Assembly (NCBI GenBank): GCA_024516155.1
Contig: JAJJXM010000068.1
Span: 1-64,000 of the forward strand
Length of the DNA stretch: 64,000 nucleotides
Origin: Pyronema omphalodes
Taxonomy: Eukaryota > Ascomycota > Pezizomycetes > Pezizales > Pyronemataceae
Direction: 5' to 3'
The translations under genes were made by a program, and so were the position numbers. Positions 48,599 to 58,478 of the stretch are shown in pieces (the stretch's first letter is position 1; each line of letters begins with the position of its first letter). Below the pieces are notes generated by a model that was not told the origin of the DNA, ran no database searches, and saw only the letters and a program-made list of their open reading frames with translations.

Positions 48599-50687
48599 CT
48601 TGCCTTACTGCAGCAGTCTTCGCCTTCTTGGCTTCCTTGGGCTTTTCCTGTTCATGCCCTTCTTCATGATCTTCATCATCCCGCTTCCTCTTTCCTGAAG
48701 AAGCTACCTTTCCATCCTTTGCCAGGTCAGTTCCCCCAACTGTCTTCTTTGCATAGCAGTCGTACATTCTATGACCAGCACGACCACATCGCCAACATTC
48801 AGCCTTATCCTTCTTGTGTTTGTCGATTTCGGCCTGGGGTACTCCTTGCAAAGCCTCCCTTCCTGAGGCATAAACCGCCGGTTTATCTGACTTCCTGTCC
48901 TTTTTCCCAGCAAATTCCTTCTTAGATCCCTTATCCTTGACCTTTCGGTCCTTCTGCTGCACCTCACGGGGGCGAGCAGCTTCCCTTTCTTTCCCTTTAT
49001 CCTTGCGTTCCCCACGCACTTCTAAGGTCTTTTTCTTGGTATACCCCAATTCTTCATTCAAGCCTTCCACAACATGTGCAGCTTCTTTGACTGCATGAAT
49101 CAGGGCAACATCCTCATTGGGAACCTCTCCACACCGTTGGTAAACCATCTTCTTGATAGCTGGTGTCATAGCCTCCCATATCACATTCCTAAACATAGGG
49201 CCCAGTGCTCCAACACGCATATTCAGATCCTCCAACTTAGTGATATAATCATCGATATCACCATCGTACTGTAGTTCTGTAATGCGTTTGACGTCCTTCT
49301 GAGCCTCCCTCTTATCCTCGAACCTTGTCTCAAATGCACTGGAAAATGCAGCCCAAGTATCCTTCAATTTCTGTTTCTGAATAGACTTCCTGCGCTCCTG
49401 GTGCCATGCTAAAGCCTTGTGGGTGAATAGACTACCAACCCACTTAACCTGCGCATCTTCATCAGGCCAGGATGTGGCATAGGTTTCCACGTAATCCTGT
49501 ACTGACATCCACCAGGCTCTAAGCAGAGTCTCGTCCTTTCCTGAGAAAAATTGAGGTGCCTTGAGTTCTGGCATCTTGGGTCTCTTTGGTGCATCTCTGG
49601 GTCCTTGGATCTTGTCGATAATGGAAGTGAGGAATCTTGTTGCATCCTCCTCAGCTTCTCTTTCTTCTCTAGTCTTTTGGCGAGGGGGCCTTTCTGGCTG
49701 TCTGGGTCTTCCTTGACCATCATCGGAGGGCTCAGGAGGGGGAATGGTAACCCTTCTTCTTGGGGGGCCATTGCCTCGTCCTCCATTTCCTCCTGCTGCT
49801 GGAGGGGGTGTGTCGTTTCTAGAGGGTGGTAGATTTGTGTCTACTGCCACCTGAAAAATGCTTGGGGAGACAGTCCTGCGTTGGGGTTCGTCCTGTACCG
49901 CATCCGCAAGTGACTGTGCATCGATAGGTATGTTGTTGGCTGTCATGTCCATGACCCTTTGAATGACCTTATCGATAATCTCCTTCTTCTCATTTTCTCT
50001 TTCTGTCTCGTACTCCAAAAGCCTTCGTTGCTGTTCTTGCTCATTGTGGGCTAAAAGACGGATTTGTTCGTCCCTTTGTTGGTCAGCCTGGTTCTTTGTG
50101 GCTGCCCAGCCTTCAACACCGAAGTTCCATCCTTGTTGGTGGTTGGAGAATCCTTGGAGGTAATCATTGATGATCTGTACACCAATGTTGAGTTGTTGAA
50201 CAGCCTGGTGGTTGGCTGTTTGCTTTTCTTGGGCGTCCGAGGCTAGTTCACCAAGGGCGTTCCAAACCTGAGAACTGAATTCATTGCTTGACTGGATGAG
50301 TCTAACAATGGCTGTTTGGTTGAGTTCTCTGTCGATGTCGCCTTGTCGAATAACAACATCGTAGGCATTCTGCATAATGCCTGACATTTCTTGGTACAGA
50401 TTCTTGACGTTTTGCATATCGGTCTGTACAGAGACTCCTTCTTTCTTCAGGGCTTCAATCAATGCCTGCACATCTTGTTCAGTTGTCTCCATCCTGTCCA
50501 CCATCTTGACGAACCACTCTGGAAGCTGGTCCCTGCTGACAGTGGTTCCCTGGCGAACTACAGCTTTACCAGCTGCAGAGAGTTGGTCCCATGATTGAGG
50601 GCGATGGACTTCCACCATATCTCCCATGGAAACATCGTCATCGTGACGGGCTGCCGGGGATGCAGTGATTCTGCGGTAGGAGGACAT
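48507..50687 (-). CDS. gag: GyB-1 gag
   Basis: Intact 726-codon ORF from ATG 50687 (MSSYRRITASPAARHDDD). The N-terminal half has Gln-rich, helix-prone stretches (QNVKNLYQEMSGIMQ, NQADQQRDEQIRLLAHNEQEQQ). A Pro/Arg linker leads to the retrotransposon gag block (PELKAPQFFSGKDETLLRAWW, WHQERRKSIQKQKLKDTW, FETRFEDKREAQKDVKRITEL). A Lys-rich stretch and one CCHC knuckle, CWRCGRAGHRMYDC, follow near residue 640. It ends EEVIDWIFRVL. The long N-terminal extension is larger than in GyA gag. It would form the particle and bind the RNA. Confidence 0.93.
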   Translation of the reverse strand: MSSYRRITASPAARHDDDVSMGDMVEVHRPQSWDQLSAAGKAVVRQGTTVSRDQLPEWFVKMVDRMETTEQDVQALIEALKKEGVSVQTDMQNVKNLYQEMSGIMQNAYDVVIRQGDIDRELNQTAIVRLIQSSNEFSSQVWNALGELASDAQEKQTANHQAVQQLNIGVQIINDYLQGFSNHQQGWNFGVEGWAATKNQADQQRDEQIRLLAHNEQEQQRRLLEYETERENEKKEIIDKVIQRVMDMTANNIPIDAQSLADAVQDEPQRRTVSPSIFQVAVDTNLPPSRNDTPPPAAGGNGGRGNGPPRRRVTIPPPEPSDDGQGRPRQPERPPRQKTREEREAEEDATRFLTSIIDKIQGPRDAPKRPKMPELKAPQFFSGKDETLLRAWWMSVQDYVETYATSWPDEDAQVKWVGSLFTHKALAWHQERRKSIQKQKLKDTWAAFSSAFETRFEDKREAQKDVKRITELQYDGDIDDYITKLEDLNMRVGALGPMFRNVIWEAMTPAIKKMVYQRCGEVPNEDVALIHAVKEAAHVVEGLNEELGYTKKKTLEVRGERKDKGKEREAARPREVQQKDRKVKDKGSKKEFAGKKDRKSDKPAVYASGREALQGVPQAEIDKHKKDKAECWRCGRAGHRMYDCYAKKTVGGTDLAKDGKVASSGKRKRDDEDHEEGHEQEKPKEAKKAKTAAVRQDEEDTHMSDAQPRIWEMEDEEVIDWIFRVL

Positions 50688-50796
50688 TGCTGAGTAGTAG
50701 GTTCTTTGTGAAATTGATCTTGCTTGCCCTAGAAGAGGGTCTTTTCGTTATCGTATCGATTAATAAACTTGGTAGCTTGTAGCCTTAAGTTTATAG
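50688..50796 (-). promoter_or_regulatory. GyB-1 leader with self-complementary primer site
   Basis: Two bases after the 5' LTR on the minus strand the leader reads ataaacttaagg (50783-50794 as complement). The LTR holds its exact 12 nt reverse complement (plus-strand ataaacttaagg at 50975-50986). No tRNA-type TGG site is seen. The pairing suggests self-priming, although the LTR site lies about 95 nt after the TATA box rather than at the very start of the transcript. Confidence 0.5.
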
Positions 50797-52205
50797 TGTG
50801 AACCTGGGCACAGCTTCGACTATGCAGAGGCTTATCCGATTGTATCTCTAGTGCTTCGTTCTCAGTGTTGACAGACACTTCGTTCCCAAGAACCGACAGA
50901 CACTTCGTTCCCAAGAACTAGTAGAGCTTATCCAAAGATAAAGCTAGGAAGAGAATTAATCGATCACAGGCGGAATAAACTTAAGGGTTGTCTTCGGAGG
51001 TATTCGTTGGTGTAAATAGGTATCGTTGCGTAGAGGATCAAATGGTTGATGATGGAGGAGAGAGAGGGAAGACAAAGGCTCTTTTATAGACTTTCGTCTA
51101 CAAGTTCGCCCAGACTTCCTAGGGAACCAATTTCCAAACTGAGCCTAGGAGATAAGACAAGAGTCATTTCTGAGACGCATCTGCTGATAGATTGCATCAT
51201 ACGAAGTGCGTAATCATATTGATTACTTGCTTGCCTGATGCTTGCTATCGTCAGACTAATCCTTGACATTCCTCTCTGTACTACCACACCTTCCAATCAG
51301 GTGTCAGGGTTATGAGTCATATGGGAGGGCAACTCCGCTTGACTGCATAATGCATGAACTCCTCTGACAAATAACATGTGAGTCATTTATCTTGTGAGTT
51401 GTGCTATCATAGATCTCCCTAGAGAATCTCGATTGCGAATGGAGGAATCTGACATCATAAGGCATCCATGCCGTACCGGAGTGGATCACTCCGACACATT
51501 CCTGTGTGACGTCATTATGGCTCCACCTGCGCGCACTTGTGCGCAGCCACACCCTGGTGTGGATGCAAACGCCGAGCTGTTCCTTGGTTGGTAGTCAATA
51601 GCCTAAGGGCGCGTCATATCGGTTCCACCAAACAGTTTCCTTGAGAGGGTTGCATGCTTATGGACGTCGTCTCATGCCTTAGCAATCTTGACCCTTGTCC
51701 ATAGCCCCACTCCTGTTTGCCGACTAGACTCTGCCTTGTCTTCCTGGCTGACCATTCACCCAACTAAGTAACACCGGACGATTTCGTCGCACCGCTCTGC
51801 ACATCCTTGGAACTCTCTTCCGATGCAGACCCCTTTGTAGCCGTGAACTTCCGAACAATCCTCAAGTATAAGGAGGTGTCCTTTCGTCTTCGTCTTCGTT
51901 CTCCATCAGTGTCGTTCGTAGTTGCTCAAGGGTAAGTCGACACCCATGAGGTAAGTGTTCCCCAATCTCTTCTCTTCTGAATCCTCCCAAACTGACATTG
52001 AATAATAGTTGCGACGCCTCGGGCCGGGATCCTCGTGAGGTCCTATCGGAAAGTCACGAATCACGTGACGTGGCTTGTCGGAGCTCCTCTGGGGGTTCCG
52101 GCCCGGGATACTAATCTGACTATTCATTCTCTGTCGAGTTTGCCATATTCTCCATTGCGTTATATATGATACCAATTCTATCCTCACACATTTTAGGGTG
52201 TGACA
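50797..52205 (-). repeat. GyB-1 5' LTR
   Basis: 1409 bp. On the minus strand it has a TATA box tctataaaag (51081-51090), the CRE-like TGACGTCA (51507-51514), and the near-palindrome with one change (51527-51546). The 25 bp tandem duplication is also present here, so it predates insertion. Confidence 0.95.
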
Positions 52206-53462
52206 TGTTGTCAGTCCAAGATTGCCATTCCCAAGCACAATCTGGACGTTGATGCCTCCGCTCTTGACGACTTCTGCCCAAGTCTTCTTTGCTGAGGAGG
52301 TTGTTGTTCTGGGTTGGTGGCTATTCTTACGCCTTCCACCATTCTTCGTTGTAGGGGTCTGTTTGGGTATCGCTGCCGTAGATGTCGTCTCCTTCGCTTT
52401 CATCTTGTTCTTCTGTGTGGCGTTGGCCTCCACAGTCTTCCATCCGTCGGTCTCAGCAGGGGCAGTGCTTGGGGCGTCGGGTAGAGGGGTGTCCTGAGCA
52501 GATGGACTGACAGGGTGAGGTTCCGGTGTCGCTTCGGTCGACGTGATCGGGAGGAGAGGTAGGGGGGACATAGGCTTGAGGGCATCAAGCTTGTCCTGGG
52601 CGGCGGTAGTCGCATGTTTTGCGTGCATCAGGCTTCGCACCGGTGATGCTGTTCTCGGTTCGTGGTTCACCGGTCGTCTGTTTGTCGGTGAGGTGGGTTC
52701 GGTGTTCTGGTCGCTTCCCCTTCGCTTTCTCTTGCCAGGAGGGTTGCGAACAGCGTCCAGGACATCCTGAATGTCATGTTGGACGACGGAGAGCTGCATA
52801 GTCATCTCTTCCATCGCTGAGGAAGAGGCCGTGAGGTTCGGTGAGGGGGGAGCCGAAATGACTTGTTGCTGTTCGTCGATTTTCTTCGTCAGGGCGTCCA
52901 CAGCGGCCTTGAGAGCTGCTGTTTCTGCCCGTGTAGAGTCGTATGCTGCACGCAGTTTCGGGTTTTCGCCGGTCAGAATGTCGAAGTTGGTCATCATGAC
53001 GTCCAATCTGTGGCGTATCTCATCGCTGTTGTTGCGTATGGTGTCATCGAGGGTATTGAAGCGTCGCTGTGTGTCCCGGTGGATCTGTTGTATCCCCAGG
53101 AAGCTTGCTCCTGTGAAAAGCGGTTCATGTTCACAGAACAGGGCGCTCAAGCTGCGATCGTTGTGGTCTTTTTCGATAGCGTCTCGCATAGCAATGACCA
53201 GATCGCGGCGAAATTCCCTGAATCGGTTGTGCTCAGGTGTCGCTTGCTGCTAGTGTGTTGAAGCCGAAGGAACCGGTGATCCTGCCAAGACCACGCTCTG
53301 GAAGGGCTTTCCAGCGAAGTTTCCATCAACTTCATCAACGTTTCCATCTCTTTCATCCAAAGTAGGAGTAGATCCATCATGAGGAAGGTCGGCAAGAACA
53401 TTGTACGCGTTTTCGGACCGTTTCGATCGTCGGGCGTTGTTCTGTCGTTGTTTTGGCGACAT
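52206..53462 (-). pseudogene. NAE-7 ORF, 5' part, one nonsense codon
   Basis: Starts at ATG 53462 (MSPKQRQNNARRSKRSEN). A TAG near 53250 replaces the first Gln of the Gln-rich stretch (SASTHQQQ in NAE-3). After it the frame is open with FLGIQQIHRDTQRRFNTLDD, the heptad-rich helix, GKRKRRGSDQ and TWAEVVKSGGINVQIVLGNG up to the GyB-1 insertion, where it fuses by chance into LTR sequence. Confidence 0.82.
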
Positions 53463-53652
53463 TTCGTGAGGTGGGGTAAGCCAAAACTCGAGAAAACTCT
53501 GATTCTGCGACAAAAGTCAACAAAAACAACGTAGAATTCCCTGAAAATTCAGAGAATAACGTAATAGAGTGCTGCGCATCCGAATCCGATGAGAAAACCG
53601 GGGGTTTCGGTGCTCGTTGTTACCGTGTGGTTTATCTGTTGTGAACCCCCAA

Positions 53653-53779
53653 GTCTCGATGTGTGTTTGGTGCTTTCAGCGTCGTCTGTTCCAAGACCCC
53701 TGTACGCTTGGAGGCCAGCCCGTCGGGTTATTCCCCCATGTCCTCCACCCTTGCCCACCCATATTTAACCATTTTTCCT
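53653..53779 (-). mobile_element. Tail fragment T, remaining part
   Basis: Continues the 3' module of fragment T after NAE-6 (the GACGACGCTGAAAGC and GGGTGGGCAAGGGTGGAGG blocks on the minus strand). It ends abruptly at about 53779 where LINE-F ORF1 starts in the plus direction; 5'-truncated. Confidence 0.7.
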
Positions 53780-53780
53780 C

Positions 53781-54400
53781 GCCGTTCACGGCGTCCCCAC
53801 CGACAGATACCCTGACACCCCTGAGGGTATGCGCCTCCTCCAGGACGAGATCGAGATAACCAACAAGCCAGTACACCTCATGCAACCCCCCCCCCCCCCC
53901 CCCCCGCAACATGCCCAGCGCAGAAAAACGCGATGGGAAGAGTGCATCAAGCGTGGTTATCGCGGTCAGAACACCCGAGGAGCTGGAACTCCTAAAGCCG
54001 CGAAAGGTAATGATACTCTTGAAACCCCGAAGAGTCACCAACTTCCACTCCGCGAGGAAGACTGACCAGTGTTGTCGGTGCCTGTTATTCGGCCATCACC
54101 ACTCGACCTGCACTGAAGAACGAGGACCCGTATGCGTCCTCTGCAGCCAGAATGACTCCACAGATGCCCACACCTGCCCCGAAGGCACGCAAAGAAAAGG
54201 TAAGAGCTGCGAACATACTAAGTACAGATGCAAGAACTGTGTCGACGAGGGCCTGAACGAACCCGATCACCCCGGATTCAGCAAGCAATGCCCCACCAGA
54301 ATCCGCATCCTCCGTGAAGCTTCAGGCAGCGTCGTAACAAACCGCACTGACCACCACAAACCCCAGCGACCAGGACACCAACATGGCTGTCCATGTATAA
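53781..54400 (+). pseudogene. LINE-F ORF1, C-terminal part
   Basis: A distinct LINE lineage. It begins in mid-ORF1 with AVHGVPTDRYPDTPEGMRLL, matching KLAVHGIPTDYYEDTAEGM of LINE-D. A run of 20 C (53886-53905) breaks the frame. It then continues EKRDGKSASSVVIAVRTPEE and three knuckles: CCRCLLFGHHHSTC, CVLCSQNDSTDAHTC and CKNCVDEGLNEPDHPGFSKQC. A further frame change near 54340 leads to NMAVHV and TAA (54398-54400), overlapping the ORF2 ATG by 8 nt. Confidence 0.8.
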
Positions 54401-54955
54401 TTACAACCCATTGGCAACGACCGTGAGAATCATCACACACAACATGGATCGCCAAAAGCCGGCACTGCACATGCTCCTGAACAGCGCTTGTCATACGACT
54501 GACATCATACTACTACAAGAAATAAACGTTACTGACCCAACCTACGTCATCACCCACCCCTCCTTCACGCTGGTACTATCACCACGAGGAGGACGGGAAG
54601 CCAACAGAAGAGCAGCCTACGTAACCAAAACCAACCCATTCCTCCGTGTCTTCCAGCGTACTAACGTCTGCGCTGACCCCGATCTGCAGGTCCTCGAGGC
54701 AGGCACAGACCTCATCCCGGCATTCTTTTTATTCACCATCTACAAAGAACGCCACCCCGACACCCAACTATATACACTCCCCCGTGCCCTCACGCCCCTC
54801 TCCCTGCCCCGCAGGTGCATAATCACCGGTGACCTCCACGCTCACCATGCCCTGTGGAAATCCTCCACACGTTCCCCAAAACGGGCGTCCTAGCTCGTCG
54901 ACCTCATAGAACAGAAGGACTGGGCCCTGGTCTCAGTTCCACTTTTATTACCAAG
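54393..54955 (+). pseudogene. LINE-F ORF2 N-terminus (endonuclease)
   Basis: ATG 54393 (MYNYNPLATTVRIITHNMDR) starts an APE-like endonuclease: LLQEINVTDPTYVITHPSF, the AAYVTKTNPFLRVF block and ITGDLHAHHALW. TAG at 54891-54893 interrupts it, after which LVDLIEQKDWALVSVP still aligns with LINE-D. The rest is cut off by NAE-8. Confidence 0.82.
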
Positions 54956-54971
54956 GAAATTGATGGAACCC

Positions 54972-55163
54972 CCACACGGCAACGGCGACCCCCACCCCGC
55001 ATTCTCAACAACGAGCATCGAAACCCCTGGTTTTCTCATCGGATTCGGATTTGCAGCACTCTGCTACGTTATTCTCCGAATTTTCAGGGAATTCTACGTT
55101 GTTTTTGTTGAGTTTTGTCGCAAAATCAGAGTATTCACGAGTTTTGGCTTGCCCCACCTCACC
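54972..55163 (+). mobile_element. NAE-8: 5' end of an ORF1-only retroposon
   Basis: The shared 5' motif (CACACGGCAACGGCGACC, CCCACCCCGCATTCTCAAC) and the NAE leader up to GGCTTGCCCCACCTCAC, just before the expected ATG. LINE-G is inserted here in antisense. No ORF remains. Confidence 0.8.
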
Positions 55164-55915
55164 ATTTATTTATTTATTTATTTATTTATTCATACACGCA
55201 TCCAACCTTAGGGTTATGGCGGAATCTACAATTTCAATACAATGTTAAGGACCTGGGTTGGATGCCAGGTCCCCACTGGGTAAGCCCCAGAGCTGTCAGA
55301 GGTTTTTGGGAGTGAGGTCTCCCATCTTTCTTGTGCCTTAGTCCATCTCGCGTCGTCAGTTCCAGGAGCCCTGGTCGCTCAGGGGCCACCACGCCCGATC
55401 GTTCCCCGCTATCCTCCACCCTTCCCCACCCATGTTTAGCCATTTTCCCGCCTTTATTTCCTCCACAAACCAAAACATAACAGAAAAGCAACGAAAAAGA
55501 TAAATCCGCCGGGCCACCGCCTCTCCTCTTTCCCCTCTCCGCCACTCCTTCTACTCCTGCACTTCTCCCTACTTTCCTCACCTCCATTACCCCTCGCCTT
55601 GCTCCCCTCGTCCTCTGTGTCTCCTCCGCGTCGTCATCTCCCACTCGTCCCCGTCCCCACTCCTCTCCCCCGCGCTCCTCGCCTCCCTGCCTCCGAAGTC
55701 TCCCCTCTTCCCCGAACCTCCCCATACGACACAGTAGAAAAAACAAGGAAAGTAACCAGCTGCCATCCCGGGTTCCTCCTCCCATTGTCCCCTGTCTCGT
55801 CCGCTTCCTCTCGCCTCCTACCCTCCTGCTTCCCCCGAGGTCCCCCTGTATACTTATTTTACCATGTTATCGTCATTTCTTTTGATTCTATATTTTTTTT
55901 TTGTTAGTTGTTTTG
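55164..55915 (-). other. LINE-G 3' UTR
   Basis: No gene is seen. It has a short A-tract near 55891, a purine-rich block on the minus strand, the shared 3' module (GGAGGAAATAAAGGCGG near 55453-55470) and the hairpin and tail. Confidence 0.75.
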
Positions 55916-57640
55916 GGTGTTCCCGTTCTTGTCCGTTAGATCCAGCAGCGTCCCCCAGCCGGTGGTCAGTGTGAAAGGAGAGTCCTCCTCAGCGGGGAGG
56001 GTACTTAACTTCGTGTGCGCCCATTTGGCGGTCGTGACTTTAGTCTCGGAGATCATGGTTGCGAGGGCCTTGGTGCCAGCGGTGGTGTTGAGGGTGGTGG
56101 GGAGTGTGAGTTGTCATCGTCGTGGGAGTTTGAGTGTTCGGCGAAGTTCAGTTTGCTGTGTGGTGTACTGTGGGCAAGACAGTAGGAGGTGTTTGGGGGT
56201 CTGTGGGGGGTGCATGGGGCATGGGCAGGGGCGGGAGGGGTAACGATCGGTGGGGGGCCGTGCGATGCAATCCAGGAAATACCCGTGGCCGGTTCGAAGT
56301 CCAGTATGTCCGTGGAAATCTTGCGTGGGTTGGAGGTATAAGCGGGATTGAGGCGTCGACGGTGGGGGCATTGTAGGTTCTAGGCTTCTCAGCTGAGGTG
56401 TACCAGTTGGTCCAGTCGGTGATAAATTGCTCCCAAACTTGCCGTCGGATCCAAGGCAGGGAGACTGGGGGCAGCGCGGTTGGGGTGAGGGAGGTTGCTC
56501 TCTTCGTGAGGAGGTCGGCGGAGTCGTTGCCGGGTATGTGGGTGTGTCCCGGGACCCAATGGAGGGTGACAGTTGTTTGTTGTTGGTGGAGGGAGGAGGC
56601 TAATTCGTAAATTGAGAGAGCGAGTTCCTGTCCAGGGCTGTACGTGGTGCGGGAGGCGCGGAGGATCCCTGCCTGGTTATGCGTGAATATGTGAATTCGG
56701 CGGTGGTTGAGGTTGTTGAGTCTGAGGATTTTCAGGCAGCTTGCGAGGCAGTCGTGGATGGCACGCAGCTCTGCATCGAAGACTTCCGTTGTGTCGCCCA
56801 TGCGGATCATTTTGTCGAGTCGTCGCGGTAATCCGTCTGTAATACTGTATCCCGCGCCGGTGCGACCTTCCAGCTGGGATCCGTCCATGTACGCGATGAC
56901 GTTGGTTGGGTGGGTTCGTAGGGTGTTAAGGAGTTTGGCGTGTTCGACGGCTGCATCTGTCTTGGGAAGGGGTAAGATTGACGTTCGGATGGGGTTGCGG
57001 CGCCCCTGGGTGTGGTTTGGGCGAGCCGTATTGTCGCTATCGTCATCGGGTAGCAACAATCTGCTCACTGATCGTAGCATGCTGACGAGACGGAACAGGG
57101 CGTTACCGGGGGACTGCCAGGGGTGGTCGTATTCGTAAGGGTTGCATATGGAAGTGTGGAGGTGTAAGGGTACGGGGAAAGAGGAGGAGAAACGTGTCAC
57201 GACAGGGTGGTGAGGGGGAAGGGAGAGGAGACGCAGGACGTATTTCCGGGTGCGGTGCTGCGGGCGGACTGAAACGGGGGGTTTGGCGGCTTCATTGTGG
57301 AGGGCGATTATCGGTGTCGAGTGGAATGCGTTTAGGATTCGTCGGAGGGCTGAGTTTTGTTGGGTTTGAATGAGGTTGGCGAGACTTTTTTGGCCCGTCC
57401 ACCAGATCTCAGAGCCGAAGTCGGACCTAGAAATGACGCACGCGATGTTAAGGGTACGAGTTGCTGAGGGGGACAAACCTGTCTCGTGACGCACTAAGCT
57501 TCGGAGGGCGTTGAGGGATCCAGCAGCGGCCGTTAGTCTAACTTTTACATGATGTACAAAGGAAAGTTTTCTGTCGAAGTAAATCCCAATCCATCTAACT
57601 ACGTCTGTTTTTCCCTTCCAATGGGGTGCGGGCGTAATGA
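55916..57640 (-). pseudogene. LINE-G ORF2 fragment, RNase H catalytic residue lost
   Basis: The minus-strand frame begins VVRWIGIYFDRKLSFVHHVK and includes RSDFGSEIWWTGQKSLANLI. RNase H reads AYMDGSQLEGRTGAGYSI, EVFDAELRAIHD and then FTHNQAGI, where the catalytic Asp of FTDNQ is His. HWVPGHTHIPGNDSADLL is kept. A frameshift near 56370 separates the C-terminal Cys/His motif (CPCPMHPPQTPKHLLLSCP) from the rest. Confidence 0.85.
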
Positions 57641-58478
57641 GTCACACCGGAGGGCAACTCCGTCTGACTGCATCATGCATCAACTCTTGTGATAATGACG
57701 CATGAGTCATTTATCGTATGAGTCACGCCATCATAGATCTCCCTAGCGAATCTTGATTGCAAGTAGAGGTCACTGACATCATAAGGCATCCCAATGCCCT
57801 ACCGGAGTGGACTGGCAGCCACACCCCGGTGTGGATGCAAAAGCCGTATTGTTTCCAAGTTGGCAGCTCTAGGCCCAAGGCGCGTCATATCAGTTTCATC
57901 AAACAGGTCTCCTGAGTGGGGCTCCTTGCTGGACGTCGTCACATGCTGATGCACTATTGACCCTTGTCCTGCAGTCCACTCCTGTTTGCTGACTAGACTC
58001 TGCATTATCTCTCGCCCCACTGTTCACGCAACTAGTAACACCAGATAACACTATTGTGCCGGATCTGCATGTTCCTGGAATCCTCTTTCCGTATGCAGCC
58101 CCTATCGTAGCGGTGTATCGCCGATCACTCCTCAGGTATAAGGTGGTGACCTTTCATCGTCTTCTTCTTACTCTATCAGCGTCGTTTGAAGTTGTCTCAA
58201 GGGTAAGTCGACACCTTTGAGGTAAGTGTTCCTTGCCCCTTCTCCATCCTGAGTCCTCCCAAACTGTCAGTGAATAATAGTTTCTACGCCTCGGGCCGGG
58301 ATCCTCGTGACGTCCTATCGGAAAGTCATGAATTGCATGACGTGGCTAGCCGGAGCTCCTCTGGGGATTCCGGCCCGGGACACTAACTTAACGTTTCATT
58401 CTCCCGTCGAGTTTGCCATATTCTCCATAGCGTTATATATGATACATATTCAATTCTCACACATTATAGGGTGTGACA
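57641..58478 (-). repeat. GyB-type LTR fragment
   Basis: About 840 bp that align with the inner part and TGACA end of the GyB LTRs (for example CGGAGGGCAACTCCGTCTGACTG and GGCCGGGATCCTCGTGA blocks, each split by differences). It lacks the LTR left end and about 60 bp including the CTGCGCGCA palindrome. It is an old copy, closer to the GyB-2 LTR than to GyB-1. Confidence 0.8.

Larger units (their letters stand above)
43245..52205 (-). mobile_element. GyB-1: complete, intact Ty3/Gypsy chromovirus
   Basis: 8961 bp on the minus strand with two 1409 bp LTRs and the 5 bp TSD tgttg (43240-43244, 52206-52210). By eye the LTRs differ at about eight positions, so insertion is recent. gag (726 codons) and pol (1257 codons) are both open. 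Base composition is clearly more AT-rich than the LINEs around it. A polypurine tract and a self-complementary leader site are present, so all parts needed for movement appear to be there. Confidence 0.96.
42694..53618 (-). mobile_element. NAE-7: ORF1-only retroposon split by GyB-1
   Basis: Flanked by the 15 bp TSD gttaccgtgtggttt (42679-42693, 53619-53633), it lies in the 5' terminus of NAE-6 in the same orientation. Parts: 42694-43244 (3' end: tail, hairpin AACC-AATAA-GGTT at 42735-42747, 3' module) and 52206-53618 (5' part). It is missing the first bases of the shared 5' motif. Its tail type matches LINE-B. Confidence 0.88.
40521..53637 (-). mobile_element. NAE-6: ORF1-only retroposon holding NAE-7 near its 5' end
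   Basis: Flanked by the 15 bp TSD gttgtgaacccccaa. The body is 40521-42678; the last 19 bp of its 5' end lie at 53619-53637 because NAE-7 inserted there. The tail complement is at 40521, the hairpin (TTAC loop) at 40559-40570, and the shared 5' motif near 42665-42685. It carries one long intact ORF. Confidence 0.88.
55164..57640 (-). mobile_element. LINE-G: 5'-truncated Tad-like LINE
   Basis: On the minus strand it runs from the reverse transcriptase/RNase H region of ORF2 to the 3' UTR, hairpin AACC-CTAA-GGTT (55204-55215) and (TAAA)n tail complement at 55164. It ends at 57640 where a GyB-type LTR fragment begins. No TSD was found. Confidence 0.82.
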
